Assembly: GCA_016630955.3 (NCBI GenBank) | Contig: CM049988.1 | Span: 1,488,001 to 1,552,000, forward strand | Length of the DNA: 64,000 nucleotides | Direction of reading: 5' to 3' | Source of the DNA: Didymella arachidicola | Lineage: Eukaryota; Ascomycota; Dothideomycetes; Pleosporales; Didymellaceae | In this document: piece after piece, positions 31,947 through 44,100 of the stretch | How the letters are laid out: every line of letters begins with the position of its first letter | Numbering within the stretch: position 1 is the first letter of the stretch | Notes under the pieces: generated by a model | The model's input: only the letters and a program-made list of their open reading frames with translations | Told to the model about the DNA's origin: nothing | Databases searched by the model: none | Made by a program: the position numbers and the translations under genes

Positions 31947-33758
31947 CTACGCAGCGGCCGCAGCCACAGCGACAGCCCCCGTAGTCTCACTCCGTCTAAA
32001 CATCCTCTTAAAAACGCTTTTCCTCTTCACCTTTTTCGGTGTGACTTCAGCCTCGCTTTCGCCTTCCGCCTTCTTCACCTGCATCTGCACCTGCGCTGCC
32101 GCTTCTTCAACGCCATCCTTCGTTGCGTTCAGCGAAGCCTTCGCCTTCTTCGCCTTCTTCGCCAACTTCTCCAGCACAACCCTCTCCTGCGCCTTTTCCC
32201 AGAACGCCTGCTCAGCCTTGCGAGCCTGAAGCGCATTCTGATACCACCCGTCCCACTCCTCGCCATCCCAGCCACATCTGCTGCTCCACTTCTCCATTAG
32301 TTTCGCACCAAAGCCCTCGGAATCTGCCTTCGAGCAGCTTGGACACAGCGTGGGGAGGGGCAGAAGCGAGGTCGAAGGATTCGGGGTATTGTAAAATCCA
32401 AAGTACTGTGTTGAGAACGGTGAGTACGAAGCCGCCGTGCACCCTTTCCTCGTGCATTTACGCAGCGTGTAGCGCCAGTCCAGGCCATCATCTCGCACTA
32501 CTTTTCCATTCGACACTAGCAGACTGCTGCTGCCAAGAACGCGCTGGCTCTGGGCCTTCTGCAGCCGCGCGTCTTCGGCATGACGCGCCTCGCGATATAG
32601 TTGCAGAAAGATCTCGAAGTCTTGAGCGACGACGCCAAGCGTCTTGCGGCCTGCATTTTGCCGCATGGACTCGTATTCTTTCTTGCAGAGGGAGTTTGCT
32701 TCTTGCATTTCTTTGCTGGCGTGCCGTGGGCAGTAGCTATGGTGCTTAAAAAGGTGAAAGGGCTTTTGCGCTGCGTAGTAGGTCGGACCGGAATGAGCGG
32801 GTGTATAGTGTGCTGTACACATTGCAGCCATGCAGGGGATATAGTTTTGCAGTGGGTCATATTGGCTGGGGGCATGAGCGGCAGTCACAGACGAGGGCGG
32901 CGAAGAAGACAGGCCCGAGACAACGGAGTGATAAGACGTGGTTCTTATGGGCGTTGTCGGCCGGCCTGGTGGTACGAAGCCCGCAGGTAAAGGAATTCCA
33001 GACCATCGTGGGTCAGGACGAGGACCAACTTGTGAAGGTACTGCAGGCGTGGAGAATCTCTTGTTGACGCGTTGCCGGAGATGGGTGACTGGTCCTGATG
33101 TTCGGTCATTTTGGAGCTGTACGGGTGACAGTGTGCGTGACGAGTTCGCGGAAGCTCCGGAATAACCAACAGCGCTTGCATGTCTCGAAGCTGGTGATAG
33201 TAGCGGAGGACGTGTCAAAGTTCCAATTGTTATGTTCTTCTGGCGGTATTGGTGTGGCCCTAAGTTCGGTGTGGATACGCCTCTCGAGTATGCTGGGCGG
33301 ACTGGGGCTGATTCTGTAGAGGGCGCCTTCAAGCTCATCGTCTTTCCAGGCCCTGTGAGTTTCCTCGGTGATGGCTCTGGGTCCAGGAATCGAACAGTGG
33401 GTGGCGCTGATCTTCGGTTGAGGTTCGCTCCAACAGATCTCCAAGGCTTCAGAGTTGTTTTCATAGACGGACGCTTAGGTACGCCTGTCGGCATGTCGCT
33501 TCTTGCAGATGATACATTAGGATGATCAATCGACGATGAACTAGAGCGGCGAGTAGATGTAGGTGTAGTGTTGTTGCTTGAAAGTGGAGGTCGTGAGCTG
33601 GTGGTGGTTGCTTTGCGATACATTATGGTGTCGTCGTGAGAATGACCTGAGGGTGCGCTGGGCTCAGCAATCCTGTCAGCGAAGGCGACGCGGCTCTTTT
33701 GTGCAGGTGGTGATCGAGGAGCGGTCTGCATGATGGTTGGTCCTTTAACGTGAGACAT
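31947..33758 (-). CDS. Conserved-type hypothetical protein, 603 aa, with Cys/His-containing central region
   Basis: Intronless frame of 603 residues. The N-terminal half (1-300) is disordered, rich in Ser/Pro/Thr/Arg. A folded part begins near 305 with IPCMAAMCTAHYTPAHSG and continues through FHLFKHHSYCPRHA, then a helical stretch and CTRKGCTAASYSPF with LCPSCSK. The paired CxxxxC, HxxxxHxxC and CPxC motifs suggest a metal-binding fold that I cannot assign. C-terminally, a Lys/Ala-rich coiled coil (EKLAKKAKKAKASLN) and a very basic tail (KRKSVFKRMFRR) precede an Ala run. No signal peptide or membrane helix. It may be nuclear or nucleic-acid-associated; that is inference from basic composition only. 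Confidence 0.75.
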   Translation of the reverse strand: MSHVKGPTIMQTAPRSPPAQKSRVAFADRIAEPSAPSGHSHDDTIMYRKATTTSSRPPLSSNNTTPTSTRRSSSSSIDHPNVSSARSDMPTGVPKRPSMKTTLKPWRSVGANLNRRSAPPTVRFLDPEPSPRKLTGPGKTMSLKAPSTESAPVRPAYSRGVSTPNLGPHQYRQKNITIGTLTRPPLLSPASRHASAVGYSGASANSSRTLSPVQLQNDRTSGPVTHLRQRVNKRFSTPAVPSQVGPRPDPRWSGIPLPAGFVPPGRPTTPIRTTSYHSVVSGLSSSPPSSVTAAHAPSQYDPLQNYIPCMAAMCTAHYTPAHSGPTYYAAQKPFHLFKHHSYCPRHASKEMQEANSLCKKEYESMRQNAGRKTLGVVAQDFEIFLQLYREARHAEDARLQKAQSQRVLGSSSLLVSNGKVVRDDGLDWRYTLRKCTRKGCTAASYSPFSTQYFGFYNTPNPSTSLLPLPTLCPSCSKADSEGFGAKLMEKWSSRCGWDGEEWDGWYQNALQARKAEQAFWEKAQERVVLEKLAKKAKKAKASLNATKDGVEEAAAQVQMQVKKAEGESEAEVTPKKVKRKSVFKRMFRRSETTGAVAVAAAAA

Positions 33759-34529
33759 AGCGTACCATATGTGCAGGGGTGTTGCTGGTGATCTGCCTTG
33801 TCACACCAGCTCTGACAGACGCATTGATGAATACTGGAGCCAATATCGAACGGTGCTGAGATATTTGGAGATCTTAGTTCATGCGTCGAAGCAGATTGCA
33901 ATGAAAGGGGATGGCAATGACGAAGCTGTGAAGTACACGAAGCAAGGTGCTGATATACAAGGCAGACATGGCAGCCTCCGGCCTGCTTAACACCCAAGAC
34001 ATTCTGTATTCGAGAGTTATGAACAGTAACCGCAGGCGACACGACATATGGGGGCTGATAGACCCACCAAAGCTTCAGTGGGATCCATTAGCTACGCTAA
34101 TAAAGGTGCGCCAAATAGGTGCCTCGCTGGAAAAAGTACACCGGATGCTGGAACAAGCGAACTTCATTGGATAAAGGGTCAGTCTTGTGGAAACCAAGCA
34201 GCACGTTCGTCCGGCTGCGCACGGAGATTGGTGTGGAAGTGTCCAGAGGTCACCGGCAACGGAAGATTTCCATGGCAGATGGGGCTGCACGAGTCAGAAG
34301 CGAGACGCTATACTGGACCCTGAGAAGTTGCGCGATCCTCTCACTTCATGGTGAGCGTACAAGGGTGCAAGCCTCGGGAGACAGGTGTGAGAAAGGCGGG
34401 GTCGATTTCGCTGATTCAATTCGTTCGTGCGACCACAACATCTACATCTGCTCAAAAGAACGCCAATTTGCCTGGAAGAAGCAAGAAGTTGATTGTACAG
34501 GGGCGGTATCTGCAAGCGCAACACCATAT
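33759..34529. other. Intergenic, about 0.77 kb
   Basis: Promoter of the 603-aa gene and 3' flank of PCS60. No other feature seen. Confidence 0.35.
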
Positions 34530-36121
34530 CTAGATCTTGGCCTTGGGCTGCTTGAGCATGGCTTCTGCGACAAGGCGTCGCTGGATCTTGCCAGTAGCCG
34601 TCTTTGGCATGATGTCGGTAAAGAAGACCTGCTGATCGTCAGACATGTTACACGGCGCTGAAGCATTGGAGAAGGACGTACTTGTTTCGGCAGCTTGAAC
34701 TTGGCGACACGATCGGTCAACCATATCTTCAACTCGCCCGCGGACAGGTTCTGGCCTTCCTTGACGACAACTGCAAGACCGACATCTTGGCCGTACATCT
34801 CGTCCTCCAGGGCGAAACTGACAGCCTCGGAGACGGCAGGATGTTGCGCAATCACATTGTCGAGCTCAATCGGGCTGATCTTCTCTCCACCCTTGTTGAT
34901 CAGCTCCTTGATACGGCCTGTGATGATAACGTAGCCGTCCTGATCCTGCTTACCCTGGTCACCAGTGCGGAAGAAGCCCTCCTTGGTGAATGACGAGGCG
35001 TTTGCAGATGGGTTGTTCAGGTAGCCCTTGGTGACATTCTCCCCACGAATACAGATCTCAGCCTCTTTACCTTGAGGAACATCGTTACCCGCTTCGTCGA
35101 GGATCTTGATCTCGACGCCCTGACCAAGCCCTACACTACCTGGCTTGCGCTGACCAGGCGGTAGAGGGTTACTCGTCATCTGGTGCGCGGCCTCGGTCAT
35201 TGCGTAAGCCTCTAATACAGGAGCCTTGAAGTTCTTCTCGATCTCATGGAAAGTCTTTGGCGAGAGGGGAGACGAGCATGACCGAATGAAGCGGATGGCG
35301 GGTACGGGGCTCGGGATAGGGCTCTTCAGCAAGATCTGATGGATAGTGGGTACCGCTGTGTACCAATTGGCCTTGTGCGTCTGGAAGTCTCTCCAGAACT
35401 CGGAAGCGGAGAACTTCGGTGGCACAACCACCGAGCCACCGGAAGCCAACGGTGCAAGGAAGCCCGCGAGCAAGCCGTGCACGTGGAAGAGCGGCATAAC
35501 AAGCATAGTGCGATCGTCATGTGTCAGATCGTACGTTCCCTGGATGTTCTGCATGGTGCGGAGAAGGTTGCGGTGCGTAAGTGGCACTGCCTTGGGGCGT
35601 CCAGTAGTACCGCTGGTGTGTAGCACGAGGGCCACATCGTCAGGCTGCGCAGACAGAACAGGCGAACTCTTCCCAGCGAGTTTGCCAGACTCCTTGATGT
35701 CCAGGATGACCTCCTTGCCGTTGTAATAGCACTCAGCAATGGCCGCCTGGTACTTTCTCGCGGCTCTCACAGCAGCCGCATCCTGCGCGAACGCGCCCTT
35801 GGGAACCAGAGCGATCGCCGAACTCAGGTCATCGATGTAGAACTCGAACTCGGACTGCTTGTATGCTGGGTTCAAGGGCGCAGCGATGGCTCGTTGCCAA
35901 GATGCAGCGATGAAGGAGACGATGAACTCGTATGTGTTGGGCAGCGCAATGGAGACGGCTGCTTGTGCGGACACGCCAGCTTCCGCCAATTGTGCCTGGA
36001 AGGCCTTCACATCTTGGGTGAGCTTCGCGTAGGAGACCTCGAGCGCAGGCGATCCCGGCACGATGACGGCGGTCGCGGAGGAGGTGGGGGAGAAAGCGTC
36101 TGCGAGCGTTGTCGGAGCCAT
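34530..36121 (-). CDS. PCS60: Peroxisomal AMP-binding acyl/oxalyl-CoA synthetase, Pcs60-like
   Basis: Adenylate-forming ligase, orthologue-like to yeast Pcs60 and plant AAE3, which activate oxalate to oxalyl-CoA. Two exons on the complement, 34682..36121 and 34530..34628, give 512 residues. Visible motifs: P-loop LHTSGTTGRPKAVPLTH (about 188-204), MPLFHVHGLLAGFLAPL, FIRSCSSPLSPKTFHEIEK, YAMTEAAHQMTSNPLPPGQR, FRTGDQG, GRIKELINKGGEKISPIE and, in exon 2, PKTATGKIQRR with the catalytic Lys. The block FIRSCSS/EAYAMTEAxHQMTSN is characteristic of the Pcs60 subfamily. The C-terminus is AKI, an acceptable peroxisomal targeting signal type 1 variant. The upstream in-frame codon is TTG, so MAPTTLADAF is the start. 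Oxalate as substrate is by homology. Confidence 0.93.
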
Positions 36122-36655
36122 CTTCTTTATTCTAGTATTAGACAAGGAGATATCTGTGGTCCAGGGTTAGCAGCTACAATGGCGGCGCATTGGGAGCTGT
36201 GCTACCTGGAGAGTTGTCTACGACGGACAATGAGATCTATTTTCTAGAGCACACTCAAGCCAGCTGGAGTGTGCAAGACAAAGTTGACTACACATTTTCA
36301 TCCGGCCCGGCCTGGCCTCTTGAAGACTTATTCCCCTTACGATAACAGCCGATGACGCGATCTGGTCCAATTGCCGTCAAGCCTCAAGCCGCACCACGGG
36401 AATGCGGCTTGGAACCGGGGTTGGAGACAAGCGTGGGGCAAGCGTGGAACGCGCTTTCCTTTCGCGCATTTGCGCTTGCAGCATCTATCACACCCGCGGC
36501 TTTTACATCGCCTTTACCGCGGCGCGCAGTTACCAGCCATATACAGTCATTTTTTGTCATATACACTTTTCATTCACATTACTATCGATAAGCTCTGTTA
36601 GCCGCAGCGGCCCTAGTGACGCGGTCGCAGTGCAGTGCAATATCCCTAGCTACAG
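36122..36655. promoter_or_regulatory. Divergent promoter region, PCS60 / G-patch gene
   Basis: The 534-bp gap lies between two divergent starts. The right end is C/T-rich; no specific factor site is named. Confidence 0.4.
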
Positions 36656-38417
36656 ATGGGTTCTCAGCAACCGCAGAAGGCGCAAGCCTTGCCCAACCCA
36701 TATGGCCTGCCAAACCCATACGCCCAGGCGAGCCTGCCAAATCCGTATGCAGCCGCTACTGTTGCCTCGTCTGCGCCTGTCAAGTTTACAGAAGAGCAAG
36801 CAAAGGCTGAGCAGCAGAAGAAAGCACCTGGTATCTACTTGACGAGCTCCATACCATGTCTTTGAACCACGACTCATGAGCGTTTATAGCTTTCCACAAT
36901 CCACACCAAATCAAACGTCCCCAGGCCAAGAAATCAGCCACCGTCAAGAAGCCCCTCATGCCCGTGGTCTCCTCTTCAGCCTCAACTACCACTTCCTCAG
37001 ACCCAGCACCAGCTCCAGCTCCCAAGACTGAGCAACATGGTATAGACTGGTACCGAAGCACAGCAGACGATGATGCCGCTATTCTGGAAGAGCGGCGGCA
37101 GCGTCAATACGATGAGGCGCAAAGGAAGAAGCAGATGAAGAAGTTCCAGAAGCAATTTGGGTACTGGAATCCAACTGCTCCGCACAAACCCGAGCGCTGG
37201 TCAAACCTCAAGGCCTACCGAGCGAGTGGAGGGTACAGGCGCAAGCAGGAGGGATTCAACGACTTCCTGCGGTCAGCTGCTCGCCAGACTGAGCGCTCGA
37301 GGGAGGAGAGCGAGGACTCCAACGTCTCGCAGCCCATTTCGTCCTCAGGATCAACCTCACCACCACCCTCGTTCGTGCAGAAACCTAGCTTCGCCCCTCC
37401 GCCGTCTTACGACCCACCAACCGCGTCTTCTGAGCAAGACGACGAAGACCCCTACACTCGCCGCATGCGTCTTTCGCAGCAGCACTCGAGTGGAGCACCG
37501 CCTCCACCTCCTGAATCTCAACCACGAAGCTTCCCTCCGCCGCCAACTGTGTCAGACGACCTGCCTCCGCCGCCACCGCCTCCACCACCGCCAACGGCAG
37601 GTGCGCCAGGCACAACCGCAAGCTCTTCCATTTATGACAATGCAACAATATCAGCACCGCCTATTCGTTACGCGAATGCTACTATTTCTGCGCCTCCCGT
37701 GCGATACGAGCAACCGTCGTCGCAGCAGCACTCAAACGAGGAGCCAGAATACTCGGAGCGTCCTGCTAAAAGGCTGAAGATAAGCAAGGCAGAGGCTATG
37801 ATGGCAAAGATGGGCTACGTCAAAGGCCAAGGTCTGGGTAAAAATAACGACGGAGTTACGACTCATCTGGAAGTCAAAATTCGAAAACCTGCACCAGGTG
37901 GGCAGTCAAGCATCTTCGATGACGGCGAGGGCAACAAAGTCAAGAGTGCGCAGGTCTGGGACGTACGTGGTGGTGAAAGGAAGAAAGACGAGCCAGGCAG
38001 GTTCGGTGAGGAGAGTCCCGTTGTCGTTACATGGGGCTGCGTAGATGGGGTTGATTGGGGGAAGAACGCGGAGAGGGACGATGGAGGCATCAGGCAGGAC
38101 ATGGGAGAGGTCTTCAGCACGAAGGTATGCATTACGACACATCACGTAGATAAGAACGCACTGACCATAATATAGTTCGGCCCTGTTGAGAGGCTACAAG
38201 TCGACGAATCGAATACTGACGGAGTGGTTTACATCCACTTCAAGTCGGTGCTCAGTGCGCTCAACGTAGGTCTTAGATATGACCCTTACCCGACATCGAC
38301 TAACACCAGCTCTAGGCCGTCAACCGTTTCGATGAAGGGTTTCAGTATCGAGGCAGGAATATTCGCGCACGCTACTATGATGAACGCAAATTCCATGCTG
38401 GCATTTACGACCATTGA
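36656..38417 (+). CDS. G-patch and RRM splicing factor (SPF45/RBM17-like)
   Basis: Four exons, 36656..36830, 36890..38124, 38176..38265 and 38316..38417, give 533 residues. SPF45-type proteins act in alternative 3' splice-site choice in the nucleus. The N-terminus has three NPY repeats (LPNPYGLPNPYAQASLPNPY), then a WYRSTADDDAAILEERRQRQ segment and FQKQFGYWNPTAPHKPERW. A Pro-rich disordered region with a poly-Pro run (about 215-320) follows. The G-patch is KAEAMMAKMGYVKGQGLGKN (about 366-385). The C-terminal RRM of UHM type runs VVVTWGC...GGIRQDMGEVF...KFGPVERLQVDE...VYIHF...ALNAVNRFDEG...ARYYDERKF. The order G-patch then C-terminal UHM is the SPF45 layout; RBM5-like proteins differ. Two introns interrupt the RRM. 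Confidence 0.92.
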
Positions 38418-39682
38418 TCATGTATCCTCCATAATCAGCCAGATCTGTATCAATACCACGCATGTATAGGAGCGATTGGTGGCAATGACCAAGCTGGGCT
38501 ATGATCCTAACGAGTTCGGTCTATAAACGCCCAACGTGCGTGCTTGAGCTCCTGTCTTGCAGATGTCCTGTCCGACTCGATCCGTGCAGATCCATCGTTC
38601 GACCACCTCGTCTGAACACCCTGCACGATTCTGATTGCCAACAACGGCGAAACTAATGCTATCTGGATCTTCAAGTTATATTCGATAACTTCAAAGATCA
38701 CAACCCACTTCTAGCGACCACAATGTCAATGCTTCGATCGTTCACTGATACGACCATCCGGAAATCTCACGATAGAACTGCCAATAGCGTCGGTTAGAAT
38801 TCCACGACCACGATATAAAAGCACGTCAAGCGCCCGGGAAGGTAATTCGCAAGGCACGCACCAACGCATGCCTACAGCGAGTAGCTCACGGATATACCCA
38901 GCAGCAGGACGTCGAAGTGATAAGCAGGGCTAGGCAAGGCCCGGATCTAGCTAGGACTCGGGTTGAACAAGGAAGAGTGCTGCAAGACAAAGACGCTGAG
39001 GCGGAGAGCCTGCGGGATGTCATGGGCACTCTGGGTGAAGGGTGTACATTGAAGGCAACGAAGAGCTCGAGTGGAAGCAGACGATTGAGCGAGGGTAAGC
39101 AGTTTGTTGACGAAGAGGAGAGAGCTCTACTTCCAATCTAATGGATACGGGCGTTGCACCGCTATCTCATGTCCTCTCGGCTTGGGGAGTTTCAACGAGC
39201 CAGGTCTCTGCGTGGCAGTCTGGGCGCTGGAAGGTGCGGTTTCTATTGACATGTGGAAAGCGACTCCAACTTTGAGACGTTTCGCGAAGAGTAGCCCGGG
39301 CTTGTGCGTACGCTTGATATGTGCTTCAACAGCTAGGGCTCTGCAGGTGACCTTTGTGTGAGCTACATTCACTGTTGGTGGCTACAAATGCCTCTGTATA
39401 GATTGTGCAGCAAAGACAGATCGCTCCTATGGGATCGACATGGTGTGAGATCGAGAGCAAGGTATAAGGTTAATATCTATACGTAAGATCTCGCTGCTAG
39501 GGGCGGTTCGCCACGTTACCAATGTACAAGTATGTCCACGCGCCACTATGCCTCCCGCACAGCAGACGTCCCCGTCTATATGAACTGTAAAGAACCAGAA
39601 CTCCGTCATATGCGTGTTGCACTCTCTAGATCATGTTTTCCGGCGCAGTTTTCGTGCTTTAACTTCTGGTGTGTTGGTGTGC
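38418..39682. other. Intergenic between convergent genes, 1.3 kb
   Basis: Contains the 3' flanks of the G-patch and mannosyltransferase genes. A plus-strand frame at about 38.92-39.14 kb is charged and open but lacks motifs. Confidence 0.35.
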
Positions 39683-41165
39683 TCAGGCGTTGCCAGGTTT
39701 CTCATCTGTATCGATGTGCCAGACAACATAATTCGGCAGTCCGTATACGCCATAACCCGCCCTCTTCGCCATCTTCGCGAATCCTTCTGTCTCAGCCTGA
39801 TTCTCGAATGCATATGCGGGGAAGTTGATGCCAGAGCGGTGGACATCTGCTTTAACGACGATATTGACGCCACCGATGCCGTCAAGCTTGATCTCCTCGT
39901 GGGGGTTGGCGTGACGGTCGCCCATCTTCGCCATGTAGATGCGGTTTGTTTTGTACTCCTTGTAGCCTAGGTGTCATTAGCGAAGGGCGCTTCGAATGAG
40001 GCGGAGAGCATTACCTTCAGCGAGCACAACGTCTTTGTCGAGAGAGGCAGCGAGCTTCAGGGCGTCTGGCGACTCCTGCCAGGAGTTGTAGTCGACTGTG
40101 AATTGTCAGCAGGAAATCTCGCGCATAGGAGAGTGTATACGCACAACGGCCCTCGATGTCGACCATCTTGCCATTCTCCTCTTTGTATCGATGAAACCAG
40201 ATGTCTGTTTCTCGTCAGCGTTCGTACAGCTATTACTTGACATGCTACGACTCACTAGGAACGAGAATGTCTCTGTCATGCTGGACAAAGTCCTCGATGA
40301 TGTTGGGAGGATTCTCAACGATATCTACGTCTCTCCAGTACACCCAGCTGTGGTCAGGCTTCAGCGCAGTAGCGAGCAAGTAATTCCTGGCTTTGCCCAT
40401 AGCCTTTCTTCTCGGCCCCTGCGCAGCAAAGCCGTGGCGCTCCTCTACGCTTTGCCCGTACCCAGTCACGCCAAAGCTCTTCTCCACGATCATCGTCGAC
40501 CTGAAGGCAATCTCAGGGTTGTTCTGCACCCGCTCGAGCTCCATTGCCAGCGCTGCCATGGTGTCATCCGTGGTGTCGCCAACAAGAAAAGCCAGATCAA
40601 TCAGCTCGTGCGGGTACGTGAGCTGCGTAAGGAGATCGAAGTACTTGGCGAGGTAGTAGGAGGCGTCGCGCAGCGGTGTCAAGATGAGGATCTTCTCCCT
40701 GTTCTTGACAGCATCGACGGTCGACTTAACAGGATCGAGGTTGATGTGCTGGATCTCGGTGCTGTTGATCTCGACCGGCTTGCGGTGGTTGAAGACGACA
40801 GGCGTTGTGAGATGGCCGTACCATTCTTCGTTCTCGTTCGGCGTCATTCGCATAGGTGGTTTCGAGGGGCCGAAGCAGTAGAATCTGGAGGCACCATGTC
40901 AGCAGCCGTTTACAGATGCGCATGCAAGTGTCTCATGGCAACGTTGTGCACAGCTATGCATTCGCAAGGGCTATCCGTACCTCTGCACCTCACTCGCAGC
41001 GCTGTCCATAGACCGCCATAGGAGCACAATCGCCGCAACAATCGCCAGCGGCACCAGAAATCGCGGGCTCCGGGCGGTGTGTGCGATCTGCCTGTACGGC
41101 GGTATCCTCGCCTTCGCCGCCTTCCACGAATACCCTCCCTTGCCCGCTACCATCTGCGGCAGCAT
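39683..41165 (-). CDS. Anp1/Mnn9/Van1-family alpha-mannosyltransferase
   Basis: Golgi subunit of mannan polymerase, extending the alpha-1,6 backbone on N-glycans. Five exons on the complement, 40981..41165, 40256..40884, 40148..40204, 40015..40095 and 39683..39966, give 411 residues, all phases closing. Residues 1-35 are cytosolic and basic; a signal-anchor helix (FLVPLAIVAAIVLLW) follows, making a type II membrane protein. Family blocks include KILILTPLRDASYYLAKYFD, ELIDLAFLVGDTTDDT, MGKARNYLLATALKPDHSW and the metal-binding YWRDVDIVE (DxD), then DILVPNIWFHRYKEENGKMV and GINFPAYAFENQAETEGFAK. N-terminal sequence looks closer to Anp1/Van1 than Mnn9, but the paralogue is not certain, so no symbol is given. 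Confidence 0.92.
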
Positions 41166-44100
41166 CTTGAGACCTGCAAAGCCCGCAGGCTGCTTGTCGT
41201 TGGCCTCCTCTCCCCGTGCCTGGCTAATGCGGATGGACGAGCTCCTCGCGCGGATGTCGCCCGTGTTTCTGCGCTGGCGCTGAGTGTGTAGCGGCGCGGG
41301 CGGCGACTCTGGAGAAGCCAGCGTGGTGGTGGATGCGCGGTGCGCAGACGGAGCTACAGTGAGCTAGGGTGGTGACGTTTACCGTCGCGAGTGGGGCCGT
41401 TGCCAGAAACGACAGACGTGCCAGCACTGAGCTCGCGCGTGGAAGGAGCGACGGGTAGACAGGCAGGCAATTGCGCTCCTAGAACTCGACCTCTGATCGC
41501 AGCGTCGAGCCAGCAGTTGGTGCGCTAGCTAAATTGAAAGGCCGCGACAAGGTCCACTGATGACGACGCGTGCGAGGAAACGGTCGTTGGACGTTTCAGG
41601 CGTGTAGTTGGAGGCAATTGCTGGTAATTGAGGCTGCAATGGGAGATTTGGCATGGTCAACGAGTGCTTATCTCCCAGCAAACAATTCCGCTCGTTCTGA
41701 GCAGGTCGCGATGGACCCTGGTCAACAACACGTGAAGGCCAATGACGTGCTAGAGCATGCGCGCTACAGCTGAGTTCAACCAGGCGTCTGGGAAGGCTGT
41801 TCATCATGTAAGACGGCAACATCAGGCTATCACAGAGCCTTGATTGTCTGCATGCGACATCTTCACGACGGACGAGGTTCTAGCTGCCCGCTGCGGCCCG
41901 CACTGGACGCCTCATCGTACCGAAGCTTTACGGCCTGCCTAATCGTAGGGATACGAGCCACTCTCCGTGAAGCTGTGCCGCACCGCCTCTTGACAAATCC
42001 AACAACACTGTATGCCCACGAACGTGTGGCTGGCCTTCTGTCGCTATACGAATGAGATGCAATCACGATATCTATCATCACACTACAGCAGTGCACCAGC
42101 TAGCAGATGATTGAAAAAGCTGGCCGCAACAGCAATGCCATGAAAGTATCCACGAGCATGATCAGGGTGCGAGAGACTGGCAGAGCCATGTCAAGCGTAT
42201 TCCAACAAACTCCTCACACTGCAAGCAAGTAGTGGTAAATCTTTACTGCCTGAATAAATGGTCGAAGGTCGAACACCGTTCAACAATAATATCGAATCAG
42301 CAGTCTGAATGTTTACAGGTTGGTGAGATATAGCATCTCAAATCCATTGATCAGATCGCTGAGCAGCAATATCTCCTTACTTGAACTGGGCGTCTCATAT
42401 TGTCACAAAGGCTCGATGACAGCCAGGATTGCGAACGAAGGTCTTCGAAGGGTCCTCGACCACTCTTGCTCATCGAAAGGTCTTCTGAACACTTCAGCTA
42501 GCTTTGTATTTCTGCCCGCTTTCCCGGACGACCGTGGTCAGGGCCAGAATCAGCAGATTATCACGCGCACCGTCCACTAGAAGACAACTTCCCCTCATCC
42601 GTACGATCTGTTGGTCTCACTCCTTGTAGCCGTTGGTACCGCAGGGTCTCCAGCATGACATATCCAGTGGCAAAGAAAAAACAACGAACCCTGGTCCCAT
42701 TCTAGCCTCCGCAGACGCTCGACGCAACATCTCCCAGCTTCATCCATGGTCCCTAGGGAGTTCGGTGGACAGCCCTTTTCCGCGCCGCTGCTGCAAACAT
42801 CGCACCCAGGTGTGTCCGAGCAGCCACTTGGCAAATCCCAAGACTCCTTTGTTGCCGTTCTTGCAGCTGACCTTTTGAGCTATCATACGTCTTATTAGGC
42901 TGTGAGACACTTCCAAACAGTTGCTATCTGCCTCCTAAAACTCTAGGTCCTACTTCAAATTACTTGATAGCCACTTAGTTGCAGCACGAGAAACCAAGCT
43001 GCGCTGAAAGTCAAGCTCGGGGGCTCCTGGCGTGGTACTGCTCCTGGACTTTACATGCCTTGCTGGCGGAACGGCACGGTACTTCCCCAAGCCTCGCGAA
43101 CACGAGCTGCAAGCCCATGCTAGAGGTGGATTTGTATACACGCCAGTACCCATCCAGCGCCTGTGGTAGCTCTGCAGGGTGTCACAGTAGTGCCTGCAGG
43201 TGTCTGTGAGTATGGTGTTTCCGCCAAGATATGGCATCATGGCCTTACTAGCTCGTCGATGAACAAACCGTCTTTGGCAACTTGCAGTTATATCGAGGCT
43301 GGATCGGATGCGAAGCATGTATCTACCAAGATCTTGAGTGTGGACACAAGTGCAATCGGTCAGCTGAGAAGTGGCTATAGGCATGTTGTTGTACATGGAG
43401 CAACTTCAGGCGATATTCGGGCCTTACGCCGGCCGTATTCCGGCCGACGAGAAGTATCAAACTCAGATCGAGGGCGATGATGAGAATCCTTCGGAAGAGC
43501 GCATCAGTCTAGTCTGGAATTCAAAACATAGCGCTGGTCTTTGCGACATCCTTCAGCGGCTGGGGAACATGGCAAAGGTGGGAGGAAGTCGGAGTCTTTT
43601 CCGATGCATGTGTACGTAGGTCGCTGAATACCTCATTCAACATCTGACACGTAGCACAGAGCATGTAGGGACATCCGCAAATTTTCACACTGCTTGGACA
43701 CCGCATGAAGACAGGACCGTTTGTGGTGATCCGCGGCAGCATGGCGAAGCATTGCAAGGTTCGTGGACCGTTGATCTCCTGGATACCCGAATGTTGACTG
43801 ACTTGCTGCGGCATTCTTGAGAAGTGGACCTCTCAGACGAGAGGAGCAAGCAGTTTGAAACATCTCCCGGGGGCCGCGGGACGGCACGTTCGCAGGGCGG
43901 ACGCTACAAGCGGTTTCCACGTCGTCTGCCGGTGACTCGCAGCAGACCATGCTAGACAGTCGTTAGTGGTCGTCAAAACTCACGGGAGGAAGTACCGGCA
44001 CGGGAACGAGGCATCGTTGACCATTCATACGTCGAGCAGCAAGGTGGGAAAGCTTTCCTGGCATGCAGGTAGCCTCAGGGACCCTGTGCCCAGACCACGA

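Noticed and set aside
38917..39141. Charged 74-codon plus-strand frame.
   Set aside because: No ATG context, family or intron support; lies in the convergent 3' flank.
42990..43620. Runs of open plus-strand frames (for example FTCLAGGTARYFPKPREHEL and MEQLQAIFGPYAGRIPADEK) that might be a decayed gene.
   Set aside because: The segments lie in different frames without a common family pattern, and balanced base composition gives long chance ORFs on both strands here.
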